The notes beneath the pieces are model-generated. The model was not told the DNA's origin. It made no database searches and saw only the letters and a list, made by a program, of their open reading frames with translations. Source: Accumulibacter sp. (GTDB lineage: Bacteria > Pseudomonadota > Gammaproteobacteria > Burkholderiales > Rhodocyclaceae). From it: a DNA stretch of 56,442 bases. The translations under genes were made by a program, and so were the position numbers. Numbering within the stretch: position 1 is the stretch's first letter; each line of letters begins with the position of its first letter. The DNA is taken from positions 1 through 56,442 of the forward strand of contig JAIFKU010000024.1 of the NCBI GenBank assembly GCA_020049495.1. Reading direction: 5' to 3'. Below, in pieces: positions 44,138 to 54,817 of the stretch.

Positions 44138-47100
44138 TCAACTCAATCGCACCGCTCCAGTCTGCAAACTCGAGAGCGCTTGCAGGGTCTGGGCCTGGGT
44201 GCCGAAGCTGGCATCGTTTATGACCCCCTGCGCCGCCGTGAGACCGATGCCGGCCAGCGTGCCGTTCTTGCCGTACTGATACGCCAGGTCGCCACCGAGT
44301 GCTGCCGTATCCGATCCCATCAGTTGGAAGCTGGTCAGAGCATTGGTCAACGCCCAACTGCTCAGCGTCGGATTCGCAACCCGTGCAGCATCGAAGGCGC
44401 CGGCCAGTCCGGCGAAGTTGAACGCCTCCACCTTCTGGTCGAGCAGCGGGTCGCTGCCGCCGGCATTGAATCCGGCCATGGCTTCGGCAATCACCTGCAG
44501 ATTGACGACGGGTTTGGACGGTGTTGCGGCATACCAGTTCTTGAAGGTGATTTGGTCGCTGCTGCCAAGCTTCATGACCAGGTCGGCACTCGACTTGGTG
44601 AACGTGAGATCGCTGTAGGCGAAGCTGCCGCCGAGCGACAGGGTGTCGCTGCCGGTGCCTCCCGTAGCAAAGGTGTCCTGGCCATCGCCCTTGTTGAAGA
44701 GGATGACGTCGTTGCCGGCACCGCCGTCCAGGATGTCATTGCCGAGACCTCCGAGCAGCAGATCATTACCCTTGGCCCCGAGGAGCTTGTCGTTGCCTAG
44801 ACTCCCGTCGTGCAAATCGTTCCCAACCCCGCCGAACAAATTATCGTTTCCTGCGCCCGCCAGCAGGACGTCATTTCCCGCGCTAGACCACATGACGTCG
44901 TTACCGTTGCCACCATCGAGAAAAACATCGCCATAACCGTAACGGTCGCTGGTCAGATCGATGACGTCATCGCCGTCTCCCGCGCGGATAATTTCCACGT
45001 TGGCAAAGCGGGCCCCCATGGCCACCGGTAGCGGGCTGAACCCGTCGTCAAGGAAGATGGCATCATTGCCGCCAGTGCCTTGCATGGAGTCGACTCCGCT
45101 GCCGCCGTCAAACAGATCGTAGAGCCGTACTTTCCCGGTAATGCCGACAAACTCGCCACTGCCTGCATTTCCCGGACTGCCGGCGTTGAACGCCGCATAG
45201 CCGGAAACCCAGTTGTTGTCGGCGGCAAGCAACAGCGTGTCGTCACCTGCGCCGCCGTAAAGCGCATCGCTGCCGGTCCCTCCACTCAAAGTGTCGTTGC
45301 CGTCTCCTCCGCTCAGGGTGTTGGCCGCGTTGTTGCCGATAATCACGTTGTCCAGCGTGTTGCCGGTGCCGGTGATGGCGCTCGTGCCAATCAGGGTCAG
45401 ATTCTCAACATCGGCTGGAAGCGTGCAGGTGACGCTCGATTGAAGCAGATCGGTGCCTTCATTAGCGTTTTCCGCAACCACGTCGCCCACGTTATCCACG
45501 CTATAGCTGTCGTTGCCCAGCCCGCCAATCAGGGTGTCAGCACCGGTACCACCATTCAGCGTGTCGTTGCCATCTCCCCCGGACAGGGTGTTGGCCGCGC
45601 TGTTGCCGATGAGTACGTTGTCCAGTGCGTTGCCGCCGCCGTTGATGACCAGGGCGCCGGTCAGCGTCAGATTCTCGACATCAGCGGAGAGCGCATAGCT
45701 GACACTCGACTGCACAAGGTCTGCACCTTCATATGCGTTTTCGCTAATGACGTCGCCCACGTTGTCGACCACATACGTGTCGTTGCCCAAGCCACCAATC
45801 AGGGTGTCGGCTCCAGCACCGCCATTAACCGAGTCGTTGCCGTCTCCCGCAGACAGGGTATTGGCTGCACTGTTGCCGGTGAGCGCATTATTCAGGGCGT
45901 TGCCGCTACCGTTGATGGCCGCCGTACCGGTCAGGGCCAGGTTCTCGACATTGTCGCCCAGAGTCCAGGTGATGCTCGACTGGACGAGATCGGTGCCCTC
46001 GTTGGCGTTCTCGCCAACGATGTCGCCGACGTTATCCACGACATAGGTGTCGTTGCCCAGACCGCCTATCAGGGTGTCGGCGCCGGCACCGCCATTGAGG
46101 ATATTGGCAGCCGTGTTGCCGGTGAGCACGTTGTTCAGGGCATTGCCGGTGCCGTTGATGGCCACCGTACCGGCCAAGGTCAGGTTTTCAACATTGGCGG
46201 CGAGGCTATGCGTTATGGAAGAGACGACACTATCACTTCCTTCTCCCGCCAGTTCGACCACCACATCCCCGGTGTTGTCGATGTAGTAGGTATCATTTCC
46301 GGCACCACCCGCCATCCGGTCAAGACCTGCAGCGCCATCCAGCGTGTCGTTATACGGCGTACCAGTCAGCACATCGTTTCCGGAGCTTCCGATCAGGTTG
46401 ACGCCCGTGACAGCACTGACGGTCAGCGCGACATCCTGGCTGACGCTGGCACCGGCCAGATCGGTCGCAATAACTTTGAGAGACAGCTTGCCCACGTCGC
46501 CAAACGCCGGGGTGCCGCTGAAACGGCGTGCAGTGGCATCGAAGCTCAGCCAGCCCGGCAGCGCCGATCCATCTCCCTGCGTCGCTGAAAGACTCAGCAC
46601 ATCGCCGGCATCAACATCGGTGAAAGCGTTGTCCGCTACGACAAAGCTGAACGCAGTCGCTTCGCTCGCCGTCTGCGCAAGGATGGCGTTTGCCACAACC
46701 GGGTCATCGTTGGTGTTGGCCACGGCGAGATCAAAACCACTGGAAGCGCTGGCACCCGCGAGATCAGTGGCCGTGACCTTGAGACCAAGGCGGCCGACAT
46801 CGCCGTTGACCGGTGTGCCGCTGAAGGTTCGCGTCGCCGCATCAAAGGAAAGCCAGTCCGGCAAGGCCGAGCCATCTCCCCGTGTGGCGGAGAAGGTCAG
46901 GCTGTCGCCGAGATCGACATCGGTAAACGCGTCGCCCGGAACGGTGAAACTGAAGGCTGTATCTTCGGTAGCAGACTGGGCTGCGATGGTGTGAGCAACC
47001 ACCGGAGCGTCGTTCACGTTGGCGATTGCCGCGGTCGCTGAACTGGCCTTGGACTCGGCCGTACCGTGAGCATCTGTATAAGACGCCAGAATGCGAACCT

Positions 47101-50100
47101 GCTGGCCAACCTGTGCTTCGGCCAGCGTGAAGCTGCCGGCCGTGGCGCCACTGATGGCGGTCCAGGTCGTGCCATCAGTCGAGGATTGCCATTGGTAACC
47201 GATTGTGCCCAGACCGTCGATGTCGGCCAGGTTATTGGCCGCCGTCAGGGTCTGGTTCTGCGCGGCAGTACCAGCCACCGTTACGCTTCCCGTCGGGACG
47301 TCGTTGACGTTGGCCACTGCGGCGGTCGCGGAACTGGCTTTGGATTCAGCCGTGCCGTGAGCGTCGGTGTAGCTGGCAACAACACGCACCTGCTGACCGA
47401 CCTGTGCTTCGGCCAGGGTGAAACTGCCTGCCGTGGCACCGGCTATGGCGTTCCAGACGGTGCCGTCGGTCGACGATTGCCATTGGTAAGCGATAGTGCC
47501 CAGACCATCGACATCGGCCAAGGTGTTGTCCGCCGTCAGGATCTGGTTCTGTGCGGCTGTACCAGTCACCGTCACGCCGCCGATCGGGGTGTCGTTGACG
47601 TTGGCCACTGCGGCGGTCGCGGAACTGGCCTTGGATTCGGCCGTGCCGTGAGCATCGGTGTAGCTGGCAACAACACGGACTTGCTGGCCGACCTGTGCTT
47701 CGGCCAGGGTGAAACTGCCGGCCGTGGCACCGGCTATGGCGTTCCAGGCGGTGCCGTCAGTCGAGGATTGCCACTGGTAGCCGATGCTGCCCAGACCGTC
47801 GATGTCGGCCAGCGTGTTAGCCGCCGTCAGAGCCTGGTTCTGAGCGGCTGTGCCAGTCAAGGTGACCGTTCCGGTCGGGGTGTCGTTGACGTTGGCCACC
47901 GTGACGGTCGCGGAACTGGCCTTGGACTCGGCGGTGCCGTGAGCATCGGTGTAAGACGCCAGAACGCGAACTTGCTTGCCGACCAGGGCTTCGGCCAGGG
48001 TGAAACTGCCAGCCGTGGCGCCACTGATGGCATTCCAGGTGCTGCCATCGCTTGAGTATTGCCACTGGTAACCCACAGAACCCATGCCATCAGCGTCGGA
48101 CAGCGTGTTGCTGGCGATCAGGGTCTGGTTCTGGGTTGCCGTGCCAGATATGGATACACTCCCTGTGGGAGATGCATTACCGTTGGAGGTGACGGTCACA
48201 TTGAAGGCGTTGCTGGAAGTGCTTAAACCGCCCCCATCCGTTACAAGCACCTTGACGCTAACGGCTCCCACATCGTCGCTGGTTGGCGTTCCACTAAAGG
48301 TCCGGGTCGCTGGGTTGAATGACAACCATGACGGGAGCGTTGAACCATCGGCTTTCGTCGCCGAATAGGTCAGCGTATCGCCGGCATCCAGGTCGATGAA
48401 CATGTTGCTCGGAATCGCAAAGCTGAGCAGGTTGCCTTGTCCAATCGTTCGATCGGCAATGGACGGATCAGCGCCGAAGGACGTATCCAGACTACCGTCC
48501 GCATTGTAGCGAATCAGCATGGGGTTTTGCGGCACCGTGCCGCTGGGGCCTCGGTATCCAGCAAGCAGTATCCTCCCGTCAGTTTGAACCGTGATGGACC
48601 TCGCTTGTATTGAAGTCCCGGAAACGCTGGTTGTAACTAAGCCGTTGGAACCAAACGCAGTATCCAGAGAGCCATCGCGGTTGTAGCGCGCTAATGAAAG
48701 AATAGAGGATGAGGGATAAAGTGAGCCAGCTACCAGTATTTTTCCATCGGATTGAACCGCAATCAAGTCATCGCTGTGAGTTGTATTGACCCTTCCATTG
48801 ACTCCGAAAGTCGTATCTCGGGAACCGTCAATATTGAAGCGGAAAAATGCCGATGTGTTGCCCATCCTGCCAATGACAAGAATCTTCCCTTCGGATTGAA
48901 TCGTCGTCGAATATGCATAATCACTACCGCCGGAATCAATAATGATGCTGCCACTGCCGTTGAACGTCGAATCCAGAGATCCGTTGGCGTTATAGCGTTG
49001 CAAAAGGAAGTCATAGTTGGAATTGTTGTAGCCGGCGGCAAGTATCTTCCCATCAGACTGAATAGCCACTGAAACGATGGTTTTGTAGCCTGCGACCTTT
49101 ACTTTGCCGTCATTATCGAAGCTCGTATCGAGCGATCCATCGGTACGATAGCGCACTATCGCTGATGCCGAGTTGTAGGCATTGGTTGTTCCGACGAGCA
49201 CAATCTTCCCGTCTGCCTGCACGGCCATCGCGTAAGACGCATCGTTATCACCGGCGATATCGGTGGTAGCTATGCCATCGCCGCTAAAAGTGGGATCAAG
49301 AGAACCGTCGCTGTTGTAACGGACCAAGCAAAAATCTTGGTATAGAAGTGACGTCGTTGACGGGTTGCTATATCCGCCGACTAAAATCCGCCCATCTGCT
49401 TGAATGGCAACGTATTGTGACTTGTCGGCACCGGCGCCAATCGAGGTGATGACATGTCCATCGCCGTTGAAAGAGGTGTCCGGTGTGCCGTTTTTGTTGA
49501 AACGCGCAACCATGAAGTCACCGCCGTAAATTTCTGCGGCGGATATCACGTACTTTCCGTCGCTTTGCTGTGCGATACCGGTTGCGTAACTTGAGGTAGT
49601 TAGGTCCAGCGTCACGATGCCGGTGCCTGGAGCTCCCACAAAAGCCGGCGCGTCGTTGACCTGCGTGACATTGAAGTTCAACGTATTCGGGCTGGTATCA
49701 AACACCCCGTTCTGGTCTTCTACCGAAAAATCAAAACCCGCGTAATGCAAACCATTGGCGTTGTAGCTTGGGCTAAATACCAGGCCAGAAATATTTGGGT
49801 CGGTAATCACCTGCCCGGCGACAACTGCGACGCCATTAAGCATTAGGCTTCCGGCCTGCGGTAGACGGTCGATACGCACGGCATTGAGGATATCTCCGGC
49901 ATCTGGATCGCTAAAGCCGAAATCGGCAATACGCAACGTATATGGTGTGTCTTCATTAATCGTCACGACATTGTTGCTTCCCGAGGGGGGTGCGCTCAGT
50001 CGGGCGAGCAGGTCACTCAACGTCCACATCGTGCTATCTGCGAACTTGACCTGTTGTACCGGATTGTAGGAATTGCTCGAAGTCTCGTTCAGGAAGAAGT

Positions 50101-53100
50101 CGCTAACGGTAACCTTGTCGCTGTCTCCTGAAACAGAGAACGTGAGGTCGTTGTTGGCTCGCGCCAATCGAATATCGCCAGGAGCAATGCCGGTCATGAA
50201 CTCAAGTACATTCAATTTCCCCGCAGTGGCATCATTGAAGGAACTGATCGTGTCCTGACCGTCACCTCTTGCAAACCGGTAGGTGTTGTTGCCGGCTCCT
50301 CCCAGCAAAGTGTCGTCGCCGCTGCCGCCGATCAGCGTATCGTTGCCGGCGTCACCGGTCAGCGTATTGGCGATGCCATTTCCGATAAGGACGTTGTCGA
50401 GTGCGTTGCCTGTGCCGCTGATCGCCTCTGTTCCGGTGAGCGTCAGGTTTTCGACATTGGCGGCGAGGGTGTAAGAGACACTCGACTGAACGCTGTCCGT
50501 ACCGGCGTTCGCTGCTTCGTTGACAACATCGCTGCTACTGTCGACAACGTAGCAGTCGTTGCCAGCGCCACCAATCAAAACGTCATTGCCGGCGCCACCA
50601 TCAAGCGTATCGTTGCCCGCTCCTCCATCGATGCTGTCGTCTCCGCTTTCGCCATAAAGCTGGTCGTCACCACCCGCGCCATTCAGAGTGTCATTCCCGT
50701 CCAGCGCATTGATGGTGTCGTTGCCTTCAGTGCCGTAATAAATATCGGCATTGGCCGTCAGTTCATTATTGAGATGAGCGTCGATATCCGCCCCATTCCA
50801 CAGGGTTCCGTCTGCGAAACTGATGGCATCAATGGGAGTCCCTGAGTAATGGTTCAACACCGTCATTCGATCTTCAGTATTACGCAGACGAACAATCAGA
50901 TCATTCCCGATGCGCCCAAGAACAAGATCGGCGGGCAGCAGTCCGCCCGTGATAATCAGGGTGTCAGTCGAGCCAGTCGAGGTATCGGTATTGTCGATGA
51001 AATCCTGGCCGTCACCCGCACCCCACAAATACGTATCGTTGCCGAGGCCGCCATAAAGCAAATCGGCACCCGTTCCTCCCGAGAGTGTATCGTTGCCCCC
51101 ACTGGCGACAAGCCATTCGTTCCCCCGACCTCCCTGGATGAGCTGAGACCCGTCGTCACCGACAAGTGTCATCGTTGTTGCCGAGTAATGTCCGATGAGC
51201 TGGCTGGTTGAGAGTTTCTCGCTGCCGATTTCGAAGTTCTCAATGGCGCCGCCCACACCGTCCACGATCGCCAGTTTGTCGCTTGTCCCGTATTCGATCA
51301 GCAGTACCGTTCCATCGTTCATTGCACTCACTTGGACACTGCTGGCACTCACGCTGTTGAGGCGTACCGTGTCGTTGCCGCTTTCATCGATTATGTCTTC
51401 GAATGCACCGCCAGCGGCAGGAGTGCTATCGCCCGTTTGAAAGATATAGGTGTCGTCGCCGGCCCCCCCGTTCAAATAGTCGGTACCTCCCTTGCCGGTG
51501 ATGCGGTCTGTGGTATTGGTGCCTAAGATCGCCTCGGCGTCTGCCGTCCCGTCAATATCGAACCCGCGCGCCAGAAGTTCGTTGGTCGATAGGGTACTAC
51601 CGTCGGCGAATTCGAAGCTGCTGATCGAGGAACTGTTGAATACGTCGTTTTGATCGAAACCGGCAATGTGCACTCCATCGCCATTGCCCATATCAAGCAT
51701 CAGAGAACCGAGATGCAGCTTGATGTCATCCTTGTTGACGCCCGCACCAAAACGGAAAATGTTGTTGTCCGCTTTGCTGTCGTAAACAGTATCCATCCCG
51801 TCGCCGGCGTTAAATATATAAATATCTTTTCCCACACCGCCCCAGATCGTGTCATCCCCCGTGCCGCCTTCCAGATAATCATTACCCCCACCACCATCTA
51901 GCTGGTCGGCTCCCGCCCCGCCGAAGAGGAAATCGTCGCGATGGTATGCAGCAGGTAGATTGGCTTCGTCGTCATCGCCCCGGATCGTGTCATTACCTAT
52001 CCCGCCAAAAATGATGTCATTTCCACCTTGCCCGTAGATGTAATCGTCACCGTCACCACCGTCGATAACGTCATTGCCATGGCTCTCGGGCAAGGTCCAG
52101 ACGACTGAATTACCACCTGGCATGTTTCCGTCGCCATAGATCAGGTCATTGCCGCCGTCGCCGAAAAGGACATCATCCTTGTCCATTCCGTAGATTAAAT
52201 CGTTATCCACTCCGCCATGCACGGTATCCGCGCCGGTACCCGCGGCAATGAAGTCGTTGCCCGACCCGCCATCAACGATGTTGCCCTGATCACCGGCCAA
52301 CCGGTTCCTTGGTGCGTCGCTGTAGCTATCGGGAACTCCATTGGGATACGTTCCGTAGTAGCCCGAGGTCCAGTTAAATCCGGTTGCTTGCGGGTAGCGG
52401 TAACTATTGACCGGTCTGGCAAAGTCAATTCTTGTTGGCTTGTCGATAGGCAGATCGCTTGAACCATAAATGGCATCGTCGCCAGTACCGCCAATGATCG
52501 TGTCTTTACCCGATCCGCCTTGTATCTCATCATTGCCACTGCCGCCGACGATGAAGTCATCCCCAGCCATCCCCGAGAGCGCATCATCCCCACCTTTGCC
52601 GTCGATCACGTCATTGCCGGCCGTACCGCTGATCAGGTCAAGGGCATTGACTTCGACACCGGCACTGTCGTAGTTGCCATTTGCCAACATCACGTAGTCG
52701 TTGCCGTTGGTGGCTTTCTTGAAGTCGCCGCTGAGGGTGGTCGCGGGTACGGTCGGGGTGTTGTCTTGCAGCGTGAGGCCCAGTGCCTTGGCAGTCGACC
52801 AGTCATTGACCAGGATGCGGTCGGTCGTGCCTTCTTTCAGTATAACGAGGGTGTTGCCACCGTTGAGTTTGACGATGGTCTGGCCGGAGGCGGTGTCCTT
52901 GTAGATGCTTTCCGAGGTCAGCGTGGCGATGCCTAGCGTTTGACCGCTGATCTTGATCGATCCACTGCCGTCGACGTCGGTGATGATATCGGTACCGTCA
53001 CCACTCGCAAATATGTAAGTGTCGTTGTTCTTGCCACCCTGGAGAATGTCGTTGCCGGTACCGCCAGTGATTTCGTCATCGCCAATGCCGCCAAGGAGGA

Positions 53101-54817
53101 TATCGTTACCTTCGCCGCCCTTCAGGGACTCTTTTCCGGCGTTGCCTTCGATGTAGTCGTCGCCCTTGCTACCGTCCAGGGTGTCGTTGCCGCCGCCACC
53201 GTACAGGAGGTCGTCCTTTTCGCCGCCTTGGAGTATTTCAGCCTTGTCGCCTCCAAAAATCATTTTGTTGAACGGTTTGGCGTAGTCGAACGGGAGGCCC
53301 AGAACCTTGATGGTCTGAAGGTTGCCGGTCTGGAAGGTGCTGTCGATGGAGAGGTCGGTGAATTCCCAGTTGCGGGAATCGTAGCTGCCGTATTGGCTGC
53401 CTTCGAGTTCCTGTTTGTCGGCGGTATTGGCTCTGATTCGCCATTCGAGGTATTTGGCGCGATCCGAGAGGTAGTGGTCAGTGAGTTCGCCTTCGCCTGT
53501 CGTCGCGTTGTACAGGTCGAGTTCGCCGGCAGTGTTGTGCTTAGCGTAGAACGCAGGCGTGGTGAGTACGACAAACGGGTTGCCGGCACGCAAGGCGTAA
53601 CGGTAGGCCAGTGCGTCGATGTCGCCATCCTTGGCGAGGCCGGCAATACCGGCGGCCGATTTGCCAACGAGGGATTCAATCGTGACTTTTTCGGTGATGG
53701 CTTTGAAGGCAGTGGACACCTGTAAATCTTTCAGATTGGTCTGGAACTCAATCCGCGAATCAGGTTGTGGGCCTGCATTCCCTGCGCTGCTGTCTCCTAT
53801 CTTCGTTGGGGTTACGTCGGGCCCCAGCAACAATTTCCTGAGTGCATCGAGCACACTCTCGTACGAGTTAGCCATTTGACAGCTTGCTGTATTAACCAGA
53901 GCGGACAGCCTGGTCAAATCCAGCGTCGTGTCCAGTTGCGCCATCACGTTGCCCAAAGTTAACAGGTCGGTCAGCTTGTACATGGAATGGTTGTCGTAAA
54001 CGCTCGGCGTAAGATTCTCCTGAAACAGCCCGATGCGTTCACCGTATTGCCGGAATCCGATCGGGTTCCAGGTGTTGGTAGTAACGTTGATGCCATTCTC
54101 GGCAAAGTAGTTGTTCTGCGCTCCGGAAAAGCTGCTCAAACCTAATCCTGTGCCAATGACCTGAGTAATCTGGTTAAAGCCGTTCTCAATATTGAAGGTT
54201 GCGAGTCGATTGAACCCGGCGCTGTTGAAGGTGATTATTTCAATCGGCGGCAGTTGATTACCAAACAGACGTACGAAGGCGCTGGCGAGATAGCCACCAA
54301 GACTGTGACCGTTGATAGATTTGATGGCGCCAACATAATCAGCTAAAGCCCCTGTCCCTTGCACGTCGGGCGCCGCGACAAAGTTCTGCAGGGTTAACCC
54401 TCCGGGTACGACGATGGTATTGATGGCAATCTGCTTTGCCATCAGGTTGGCAGGTGTCGTCTCGCGCAACCACCAGTTGACCATGTCCATCAATTGGGCA
54501 TGAGCCAATCCTGTTAAAGACAGATCGACATCTTGTACAAAATCAGTAAATTCTTGTGTTCCACGCATGGAAACATAAGTTTGCCCTGCGTAGGGCGTAC
54601 CTGCATTGCCTTTCCAGACAGTAGCGTCAAAGCTTGATTCCAACAGACCGTTCTTGCTGACTTGAGTGACGACGGTGAAGTTTTCACCGATGAATTTGGC
54701 GAGGGGTTCAGTCATGCGGCCGGATAATTGTTCCTCTAAAGGTCGGCTACCTGCAATATCGACATAGGAGGCATCTGCTAAAAGTGCATTAATGTATGCG
54801 TCATTTATCGTTGTCAT
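44138..54817 (-). CDS. Giant RTX protein with N-terminal lipase-like domain
   Basis: A 3559-residue secreted Ca2+-binding protein. Residues ~1-330 resemble a class 3 lipase: nucleophile S172 in I-N-G-H-S-L-G-G, with a likely His in Y-D-N-H-S. RTX nonapeptide blocks (G-G-x-G-x-D) occupy ~520-620, 726-1012 and 1220-1510. Next come a cadherin-like domain (~1616-1722), seven delta-60 repeats (~1733-2115), a putative-Ig (He_PIG) domain, four near-identical ~98-residue Ig-like repeats (~2216-2602), two more He_PIG domains and a long RTX/V-D-N-V-G-D block (~2810-3393). The Ala/Leu-rich tail (L-T-N-A-L-T-S-F near 3460) resembles type I secretion signals. GGAGAAG precedes the ATG. The upstream gene overlaps it by 17 bases. 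Role: secreted lipase, adhesin or both. Confidence 0.9.
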   Translation of the reverse strand: MTTINDAYINALLADASYVDIAGSRPLEEQLSGRMTEPLAKFIGENFTVVTQVSKNGLLESSFDATVWKGNAGTPYAGQTYVSMRGTQEFTDFVQDVDLSLTGLAHAQLMDMVNWWLRETTPANLMAKQIAINTIVVPGGLTLQNFVAAPDVQGTGALADYVGAIKSINGHSLGGYLASAFVRLFGNQLPPIEIITFNSAGFNRLATFNIENGFNQITQVIGTGLGLSSFSGAQNNYFAENGINVTTNTWNPIGFRQYGERIGLFQENLTPSVYDNHSMYKLTDLLTLGNVMAQLDTTLDLTRLSALVNTASCQMANSYESVLDALRKLLLGPDVTPTKIGDSSAGNAGPQPDSRIEFQTNLKDLQVSTAFKAITEKVTIESLVGKSAAGIAGLAKDGDIDALAYRYALRAGNPFVVLTTPAFYAKHNTAGELDLYNATTGEGELTDHYLSDRAKYLEWRIRANTADKQELEGSQYGSYDSRNWEFTDLSIDSTFQTGNLQTIKVLGLPFDYAKPFNKMIFGGDKAEILQGGEKDDLLYGGGGNDTLDGSKGDDYIEGNAGKESLKGGEGNDILLGGIGDDEITGGTGNDILQGGKNNDTYIFASGDGTDIITDVDGSGSIKISGQTLGIATLTSESIYKDTASGQTIVKLNGGNTLVILKEGTTDRILVNDWSTAKALGLTLQDNTPTVPATTLSGDFKKATNGNDYVMLANGNYDSAGVEVNALDLISGTAGNDVIDGKGGDDALSGMAGDDFIVGGSGNDEIQGGSGKDTIIGGTGDDAIYGSSDLPIDKPTRIDFARPVNSYRYPQATGFNWTSGYYGTYPNGVPDSYSDAPRNRLAGDQGNIVDGGSGNDFIAAGTGADTVHGGVDNDLIYGMDKDDVLFGDGGNDLIYGDGNMPGGNSVVWTLPESHGNDVIDGGDGDDYIYGQGGNDIIFGGIGNDTIRGDDDEANLPAAYHRDDFLFGGAGADQLDGGGGNDYLEGGTGDDTIWGGVGKDIYIFNAGDGMDTVYDSKADNNIFRFGAGVNKDDIKLHLGSLMLDMGNGDGVHIAGFDQNDVFNSSSISSFEFADGSTLSTNELLARGFDIDGTADAEAILGTNTTDRITGKGGTDYLNGGAGDDTYIFQTGDSTPAAGGAFEDIIDESGNDTVRLNSVSASSVQVSAMNDGTVLLIEYGTSDKLAIVDGVGGAIENFEIGSEKLSTSQLIGHYSATTMTLVGDDGSQLIQGGRGNEWLVASGGNDTLSGGTGADLLYGGLGNDTYLWGAGDGQDFIDNTDTSTGSTDTLIITGGLLPADLVLGRIGNDLIVRLRNTEDRMTVLNHYSGTPIDAISFADGTLWNGADIDAHLNNELTANADIYYGTEGNDTINALDGNDTLNGAGGDDQLYGESGDDSIDGGAGNDTLDGGAGNDVLIGGAGNDCYVVDSSSDVVNEAANAGTDSVQSSVSYTLAANVENLTLTGTEAISGTGNALDNVLIGNGIANTLTGDAGNDTLIGGSGDDTLLGGAGNNTYRFARGDGQDTISSFNDATAGKLNVLEFMTGIAPGDIRLARANNDLTFSVSGDSDKVTVSDFFLNETSSNSYNPVQQVKFADSTMWTLSDLLARLSAPPSGSNNVVTINEDTPYTLRIADFGFSDPDAGDILNAVRIDRLPQAGSLMLNGVAVVAGQVITDPNISGLVFSPSYNANGLHYAGFDFSVEDQNGVFDTSPNTLNFNVTQVNDAPAFVGAPGTGIVTLDLTTSSYATGIAQQSDGKYVISAAEIYGGDFMVARFNKNGTPDTSFNGDGHVITSIGAGADKSQYVAIQADGRILVGGYSNPSTTSLLYQDFCLVRYNSDGSLDPTFSGDGIATTDIAGDNDASYAMAVQADGKIVLVGTTNAYNSASAIVRYRTDGSLDTSFDNDGKVKVAGYKTIVSVAIQSDGKILAAGYNNSNYDFLLQRYNANGSLDSTFNGSGSIIIDSGGSDYAYSTTIQSEGKILVIGRMGNTSAFFRFNIDGSRDTTFGVNGRVNTTHSDDLIAVQSDGKILVAGSLYPSSSILSLARYNRDGSLDTAFGSNGLVTTSVSGTSIQARSITVQTDGRILLAGYRGPSGTVPQNPMLIRYNADGSLDTSFGADPSIADRTIGQGNLLSFAIPSNMFIDLDAGDTLTYSATKADGSTLPSWLSFNPATRTFSGTPTSDDVGAVSVKVLVTDGGGLSTSSNAFNVTVTSNGNASPTGSVSISGTATQNQTLIASNTLSDADGMGSVGYQWQYSSDGSTWNAISGATAGSFTLAEALVGKQVRVLASYTDAHGTAESKASSATVTVANVNDTPTGTVTLTGTAAQNQALTAANTLADIDGLGSIGYQWQSSTDGTAWNAIAGATAGSFTLAEAQVGQQVRVVASYTDAHGTAESKASSATAAVANVNDTPIGGVTVTGTAAQNQILTADNTLADVDGLGTIAYQWQSSTDGTVWNAIAGATAGSFTLAEAQVGQQVRVVASYTDAHGTAESKASSATAAVANVNDVPTGSVTVAGTAAQNQTLTAANNLADIDGLGTIGYQWQSSTDGTTWTAISGATAGSFTLAEAQVGQQVRILASYTDAHGTAESKASSATAAIANVNDAPVVAHTIAAQSATEDTAFSFTVPGDAFTDVDLGDSLTFSATRGDGSALPDWLSFDAATRTFSGTPVNGDVGRLGLKVTATDLAGASASSGFDLAVANTNDDPVVANAILAQTASEATAFSFVVADNAFTDVDAGDVLSLSATQGDGSALPGWLSFDATARRFSGTPAFGDVGKLSLKVIATDLAGASVSQDVALTVSAVTGVNLIGSSGNDVLTGTPYNDTLDGAAGLDRMAGGAGNDTYYIDNTGDVVVELAGEGSDSVVSSITHSLAANVENLTLAGTVAINGTGNALNNVLTGNTAANILNGGAGADTLIGGLGNDTYVVDNVGDIVGENANEGTDLVQSSITWTLGDNVENLALTGTAAINGSGNALNNALTGNSAANTLSAGDGNDSVNGGAGADTLIGGLGNDTYVVDNVGDVISENAYEGADLVQSSVSYALSADVENLTLTGALVINGGGNALDNVLIGNSAANTLSGGDGNDTLNGGTGADTLIGGLGNDSYSVDNVGDVVAENANEGTDLLQSSVTCTLPADVENLTLIGTSAITGTGNTLDNVIIGNNAANTLSGGDGNDTLSGGTGSDALYGGAGDDTLLLAADNNWVSGYAAFNAGSPGNAGSGEFVGITGKVRLYDLFDGGSGVDSMQGTGGNDAIFLDDGFSPLPVAMGARFANVEIIRAGDGDDVIDLTSDRYGYGDVFLDGGNGNDVMWSSAGNDVLLAGAGNDNLFGGVGNDLHDGSLGNDKLLGAKGNDLLLGGLGNDILDGGAGNDVILFNKGDGQDTFATGGTGSDTLSLGGSFAYSDLTFTKSSADLVMKLGSSDQITFKNWYAATPSKPVVNLQVIAEAMAGFNAGGSDPLLDQKVEAFNFAGLAGAFDAARVANPTLSSWALTNALTSFQLMGSDTAALGGDLAYQYGKNGTLAGIGLTAAQGVINDASFGTQAQTLQALSSLQTGAVRLS
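47010..48180 (-). repeat. Four tandem ~294-bp Ig-like repeats within the RTX gene
   Basis: Four consecutive units, each about 98 codons, encode the same Ig-like domain (Q-N-Q-x-L-x-A, G-Y-Q-W-Q, G-S-F-T-L-A-E-A, S-Y-T-D-A-H-G-T-A-E-S-K-A-S-S). They are very similar at the DNA level, including synonymous positions, which points to recent duplication or gene conversion. Unit number is probably variable between strains. Confidence 0.85.
48470..49620 (-). repeat. Seven delta-60 repeats within the RTX gene
   Basis: Seven units of roughly 55 residues, each with a Q-S-D-G-K-I-L-V-A-G-like strand pair and an R-Y-N-x-D-G-S-L-D-T-x-F ending. This is the delta-60 repeat, expected to form a beta-propeller-like or solenoid surface. 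Unlike the Ig-like units they are diverged in DNA. Confidence 0.8.

Noticed and set aside
45080..46588. Long plus-strand ORF (502 codons) opposite the RTX gene, and a similar one at 47066-48055
   Set aside because: Both are antisense to the glycine/aspartate-rich repeats, which lack stop codons in that frame. Their translations are repetitive mirrors of the repeats with no family features or ribosome sites.
47010..48180. CRISPR-like regular repeats
   Set aside because: The regular ~294-bp units are coding Ig-like domains in frame with the RTX protein, not short repeats with unique spacers.
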